Shown: piece after piece, positions 60,461 through 64,000 of the stretch
Layout: every line of letters starts with the position of its first letter
How positions within the stretch are numbered: the stretch's first letter is position 1
Assembly: GCF_014206875.1 (NCBI RefSeq)
Contig: NZ_JACIJO010000001.1
Location: 1,638,680-1,702,679 of the forward strand
Length of the DNA stretch: 64,000 nucleotides
Reading direction: 5' to 3'
DNA from: Algoriphagus iocasae
GTDB taxonomy: Bacteria > Bacteroidota > Bacteroidia > Cytophagales > Cyclobacteriaceae
The notes under the pieces: model-generated
Database searches by the model: none
The model's input: only the letters and a program-made list of their open reading frames with translations
What the model was told of the DNA's origin: nothing
Position numbers and translations under genes: made by a program

Positions 60461-61403
60461 GGGTTTTATTGATGGTTTTTCTCCTGAAATTGATTGCTTT
60501 GAAATAGAAGGAAACGACTGTTGGCCAGTCATACATTCCTGCCAGTTTTTTCAGATGGCCGAAGCTGGTCAATGGGCCATGGTACATGATGTATTTAAAA
60601 AGCTGTTTTTTTCGATCTTCGTTGAGGGCAGATAACCGGGCTGTTTCTGATTCGGAAAAAAGCATGTTTTTAGAGAGGGTCTCCGAAAGCCAGGTTCTGA
60701 GGTTTAGCTCTCCATACCGCATAGTCTGGGTTGCCTGACTGACACTTTTCCCGTGGACACGGATAAGTGTATAGGCGTTTTTATTCTGGATGAACTGGAT
60801 TCTTGCGCCCGCCAGAACGCATTGCATCCAATACTGCCAATCTTCGGTATGTGCGATGGATTCGGGGAAATTGCCGGCTTTTTTTGCCAAATCCTTTCGG
60901 ATCATCGGGCTACTGACCACTGCCAGATTATTTCGGATCAATTGTTCCATGGCAAAAGCACCTTCTCCTGAAAAGCGGATCATCCATTCCCTTCCCAACA
61001 TTTCCTGATCCGGAAATTTGGTTTTGGAAAACCCGTCCTGGAAATAGTAGTTTTCTGTGTAGGTTAAATCTGCCTCCTGAAACTTTTTGAAGTAGGCTAC
61101 CTGCACTTCCAATTTTTCCTTGCTCAAAAGATCATCAGCATCCAAAAACTGGATCAGGTCTCCGTTTGACTTGCTCAGACCATAGTTCCTGGCCTTGGAA
61201 ACTCCTTGGTTTTGCTGATAGAAATACTGGATCCTTGGTTCTTTGGTCTGCCAACTTCTGACTACTTCCATGGTCTGGTCGGTGGAACCGTCGTCTATGA
61301 CGATGGCTTCCCAGTCCTGGTAGGTCATGGCTTGTAAATTGGAAAAGCATTCGTGCAGATACCTGCTGTAATTATAGCATGGAATAATAATGGAGACTTT
61401 CAT
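60429..61403 (-). CDS. Family 2 glycosyltransferase
   Basis: Glycosyltransferase of 324 residues. I start it at ATG 61403 (MKVSIIIPCYNYSRYLHECF), which overlaps the upstream gene by 4 bases (ATGA); the open frame further up lacks any family motif. IVIDDGSTDQTMEVV, LIQFLDADDLLSKEKLE (DxD) and HTEDWQYWMQCVLAGARI (ED region) are all at normal spacing. The C-terminal 80 residues are helical and may contact the acceptor or membrane. Confidence 0.88.
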   Translation of the reverse strand: MKVSIIIPCYNYSRYLHECFSNLQAMTYQDWEAIVIDDGSTDQTMEVVRSWQTKEPRIQYFYQQNQGVSKARNYGLSKSNGDLIQFLDADDLLSKEKLEVQVAYFKKFQEADLTYTENYYFQDGFSKTKFPDQEMLGREWMIRFSGEGAFAMEQLIRNNLAVVSSPMIRKDLAKKAGNFPESIAHTEDWQYWMQCVLAGARIQFIQNKNAYTLIRVHGKSVSQATQTMRYGELNLRTWLSETLSKNMLFSESETARLSALNEDRKKQLFKYIMYHGPLTSFGHLKKLAGMYDWPTVVSFYFKAINFRRKTINKTHAGNRHHHSL

Positions 61404-62347
61404 AGGAATGAATAATAAACTGCCTTGAGTTTTAAGCCAAAAGAATAGCGGAAGGCAAAGCCCACTTTTTTGAAGAAAGAACCAGGAAGGATTGCCAATA
61501 GAAGCTCTTGGTGTTTGAAAATTTGCCAGCCGAGGGTAAAACTGAAAAAAGAGTTTTCCCGGGCTAGGGCCCAATCTGCAAATGGATGGATGAAAGGATT
61601 TCCGACATGTTGCTGGTTGTAACGCTCACAGCTCATAAGCCAGCTGTTTTCTCTTTTAATCCTGTTTTTGGCTCTTTCTATTCCTGATAATACCTGCTTT
61701 TTTCCCAACAAATCCGTTTGGTTGGCTGCATGCTGCCGGTAATTGACCAGCGCTCTTGGAACGAAACCGATAGTACCTTTAGCCAAGGCCACATAGGTTA
61801 TCCAATGATCGTAATACCCGGTATCAGGAAACGGAATCGCTGCTTTCAAAAGGGATTTTTGGAACAACATGCTATGTCCTGAAATACAATTGAACAATAA
61901 GAAAGGCTCTTGACGGTTCCAGTTTTTCAACCGGAATTTATCGGACATTTTTATTCCCATATCCTTTCCATCTGCATCGATCAAAATAGAATCATGGTAA
62001 ACGATCTGATGTCCCTTTAATGCTTCTGCCAATAGCTGGACTTTTTCCGGGTGCCAGATATCATCCTGATCACATGGGGCTATCAGGTTACCCGTACAGT
62101 CTTGGAATACCTGTTCAAAGTTCCTTTGAAGCCCCAGTTTAATTGGGTTTACCTCCAGACCGATATAAGGGTATTGAGACTGGAATTCTCTGATGATTTC
62201 CACTGTGCCATCTGTGGATTGGTCATCTCTGATTCTGATTTCTATAGGTTGATAGGTCTGGCTGACCAGAGATTCCAATTGCTCCTTCAAGTAGGCTTCC
62301 CCGTTATAGGTACACAGTGCAATAGATATTAATGGTTTGTTATTCAT
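61400..62347 (-). CDS. Family 2 glycosyltransferase (rhamnosyltransferase-like)
   Basis: Glycosyltransferase of 315 residues starting at ATG 62347 (MNNKPLISIALCTYNGEAYL), which overlaps the ABC exporter stop by 8 bases. Motifs: IRIRDDQSTDGTVEII, LIAPCDQDDIWHPEKV (DQDD form of the metal site) and GYYDHWITYVALAKGTIGF. The CTYNG-DQSTDGT-DQDDIW set is typical of the rhamnosyltransferase-like subgroup of GT2; the sugar is still uncertain. Confidence 0.88.
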   Translation of the reverse strand: MNNKPLISIALCTYNGEAYLKEQLESLVSQTYQPIEIRIRDDQSTDGTVEIIREFQSQYPYIGLEVNPIKLGLQRNFEQVFQDCTGNLIAPCDQDDIWHPEKVQLLAEALKGHQIVYHDSILIDADGKDMGIKMSDKFRLKNWNRQEPFLLFNCISGHSMLFQKSLLKAAIPFPDTGYYDHWITYVALAKGTIGFVPRALVNYRQHAANQTDLLGKKQVLSGIERAKNRIKRENSWLMSCERYNQQHVGNPFIHPFADWALARENSFFSFTLGWQIFKHQELLLAILPGSFFKKVGFAFRYSFGLKLKAVYYSFL

Positions 62348-64000
62348 GCCTCTCAAAACTTTGTCTGTCAATCAAATTGCTGTATAATCCTTCCTGAAGT
62401 AAAAGCTCATAATGGGTTCCATGTTCGGTGATCTTTCCTTGATCAAGGACGAGGATCAGGTCGGAATTTTTGATGGTACTTAGACGGTGCGCGATAACCA
62501 GTGTGGTCCTGTTTTCCATCAGGCGAGTAAGGGCTTCCTGAACCAGGAATTCGGATTCGGTGTCCAGGGCAGAAGTGGCCTCATCCAATAACAGGATGGG
62601 AGGATTTTTCAAAATGGCCCTGGCAATGCAGATCCGTTGTTTCTGCCCCCCTGATAATTTAATCCCACGGTCTCCTGTGTTGGTTTCATAACCGTGTGGG
62701 GTATTCAAAATGAATTCATTGGCATTGGCGATTTTTGCCGCCTGAATGACTTCCTCCATACTGGCTTCTGGTTTCCCAAATCGGATATTGTTGGCAATGG
62801 TGTCATGGAAGAGAATGGACTCCTGATTGACAATGCCGATCAGACTTCTCAGGGAGGAAGCAGATACATATTTTAAGTCGGTTCCATCAATAAGTATCCT
62901 ACCTTTCTGGGGATCCATAAATCTGGGAATCAAATCCATCAAAGTGGACTTTCCTCCTCCGGAAGGTCCCACCAGCGCAACCGTAAATCCTCTTGGAATT
63001 ACCATGTCGATGTCATGTAGTATCTGGTTGTCGCCATAGGAAAAACTTACTTTTTCAAGTTTGATTCCTTTTCGGAAACCTTCCAGGGTATAGGGACTAT
63101 GGGTATCCTGTACTTTGGGCTTTTCATCAAGTAAATCCAAGACCCTTTCGCCGGCAGCGATCCCTGCATGAATGGTACTGAAGGACTCTGTTATCGCCTT
63201 GGCAGGTCTCATGATCTGGGAGAAAATGGCGATATAAGTAATAAATGCAGAGGCACTTAATTCTGATTGGCTGTTGATCACAAGTCCACCGCCATATAAA
63301 ACAATGATGATCACCATGACCACGCCCAACAGTTCAGAAACAGGGGAGCCTAATTGCTGACGGTAGGACATTTTTCTTCCCAGTTCGGAAAACCTCAGGT
63401 TTTCTTCGTGAAATCTGCTTTTGATCCGTTCAGAACCATTGAATGCCTTGATGATTTTGATCCCTGATAAGGCCTCGTCCAAATAGCTGACCATGATACC
63501 GAAACGCTCTTGGGCTTCGGTCGCCTGTGCCTTCAGGCGCTTGACGATCCGGGCAATGACAAAGGCGGATATAGGAATCACCAGAATGGCAAAGAGGGTG
63601 AGTTTGTAGGAGATGACAAACAGAATGAACAAATAGGCCAATAATTGAAACGGTTCCTTGAACAGCACTTGAAGGGTGCTGGTGACAGAGTACTGGACCA
63701 CCTGAACATCCGAAGTGATTTTGGCAATGATGTTTCCTTTTCTTTGTTCGTTGAAGTACCCGACATGAAGGTCCATGACATGGTTGAATACGGATTTTCT
63801 CAGGTTTAACAGGGTGTGGATCCGTAGGTTTTCTATAATCCGCTGGGATATGTAACGGAACGTGTTGCTTAAAAATACTGACAGGAAAATAAACAGGCAG
63901 ACCCATTTCAATGCCTGAAAAGCCCCCTGTTCTGATTTGACAAGCTGTACATAATAACTGAACTGGTCCATGATCTCAAACCAGGAATCCGGTTTGGATG
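62340..64000 (-). CDS. MsbA-like ABC exporter (5' end outside window)
   Basis: ABC half-transporter with fused membrane and ATPase domains, likely exporting a lipid-linked glycan or lipid A. The frame stays open to the right edge (residues SWFEI precede the Met at 63971), so the N-terminus lies beyond the window. The visible part has about five helices (VCLFIFLSVFLSNTFRYI; LLAYLFILFVISYKL; SAFVIARIV) and the ATPase with Walker A VGPSGGGKSTLMDLI, Q-loop GIVNQESILF, signature LSGGQKQRICIARAIL, Walker B ILLLDEATSALD and H-loop VIAHRLSTI. It is the first visible gene of the operon with four glycosyltransferases, which supports a glycan-export role. Confidence 0.92.
   Translation of the reverse strand, partial: SKPDSWFEIMDQFSYYVQLVKSEQGAFQALKWVCLFIFLSVFLSNTFRYISQRIIENLRIHTLLNLRKSVFNHVMDLHVGYFNEQRKGNIIAKITSDVQVVQYSVTSTLQVLFKEPFQLLAYLFILFVISYKLTLFAILVIPISAFVIARIVKRLKAQATEAQERFGIMVSYLDEALSGIKIIKAFNGSERIKSRFHEENLRFSELGRKMSYRQQLGSPVSELLGVVMVIIIVLYGGGLVINSQSELSASAFITYIAIFSQIMRPAKAITESFSTIHAGIAAGERVLDLLDEKPKVQDTHSPYTLEGFRKGIKLEKVSFSYGDNQILHDIDMVIPRGFTVALVGPSGGGKSTLMDLIPRFMDPQKGRILIDGTDLKYVSASSLRSLIGIVNQESILFHDTIANNIRFGKPEASMEEVIQAAKIANANEFILNTPHGYETNTGDRGIKLSGGQKQRICIARAILKNPPILLLDEATSALDTESEFLVQEALTRLMENRTTLVIAHRLSTIKNSDLILVLDQGKITEHGTHYELLLQEGLYSNLIDRQSFERHE

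Noticed and set aside
1..64000. CRISPR arrays, tRNA or rRNA genes, intact insertion sequences, phage genes
   Set aside because: I looked for evenly spaced repeats, tRNA-like cloverleaves, transposase or integrase motifs and phage structural genes and found none that I can support.

Overview
The window looks like chromosome from a Bacteroidota member, most likely order Cytophagales, near Cyclobacteriaceae/Algoriphagus (inference from gene content, not from a search). The pointers are a FecR-SusC-SusD cassette, TAnnTTTG-type -7 promoter elements, many two-domain FtsX/MacB-like permeases, PadR-permease modules, LytS/LytTR signalling and lipoproteins with Bacteroidota-style signal peptides. There is no rRNA, tRNA, CRISPR array, integrase or intact insertion sequence that I can support.

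Layout. (1) 1-15424, + strand: a polysaccharide utilisation locus. It has a FecR anti-sigma factor (5' end outside the window), an STN-containing SusC transporter, SusD, a very large FG-GAP/VCBS surface lipoprotein, two sulfatases and a GH78-like alpha-L-rhamnosidase. Together these suggest use of a sulfated, rhamnose-containing glycan, for example a green-algal one. (2) 15937-32535: five-gene-scale membrane region with four large FtsX-type permeases, two PadR regulators each just upstream of a permease that carries an N-terminal prefix domain, a GDPD phosphodiesterase, a YihY/BrkB membrane protein and small hypotheticals. The intergenic spaces here hold decayed dispersed repeats. (3) 32843-41830: a zinc-homeostasis island. 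A Fur-family regulator (probable Zur), a COG0523/CobW GTPase plus a truncated second copy, a MerC-like membrane protein, an ABC ATPase, a His-rich FtsX-type permease, a small CxxC periplasmic protein, a ZnuD-like TonB receptor and two DUF4625-type lipoproteins are tied together by six TGCAA-N5-TTGCA palindromes at the three promoter regions. This is the most interesting part of the window. (4) 42196-51023, mostly - strand: a K+/H+ antiporter, an amidohydrolase gene broken by one in-frame TGA, a small membrane protein, a CotH-like lipoprotein flanked by related repeats, an esterase lipoprotein and an alpha/beta hydrolase fused to a carboxypeptidase-regulatory-like domain. (5) 51679-54111: a fifth FtsX-type permease. 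(6) 54520-58526, - strand: a four-gene operon of a secreted DSDHF-repeat protein, a LytS-type kinase, a degenerate partner kinase and a LytTR response regulator. (7) 58873-64000, - strand: an MsbA-like ABC exporter (5' end outside the window) followed by four overlapping or closely packed family 2 glycosyltransferases, i.e. a surface-glycan assembly operon.

How the parts work together. In the PUL, SusCD would import oligosaccharides released by the sulfatases and rhamnosidase, and the STN domain of SusC would signal through FecR to an ECF sigma factor encoded just left of the window. In the zinc island, the TonB receptor would bring zinc across the outer membrane, the His-rich lipoproteins and ABC module would handle it in the periplasm, and the CobW GTPase would deliver it in the cytoplasm, all derepressed when Zur loses zinc. 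Function assignments rest on reading motifs by eye; no database search was run.
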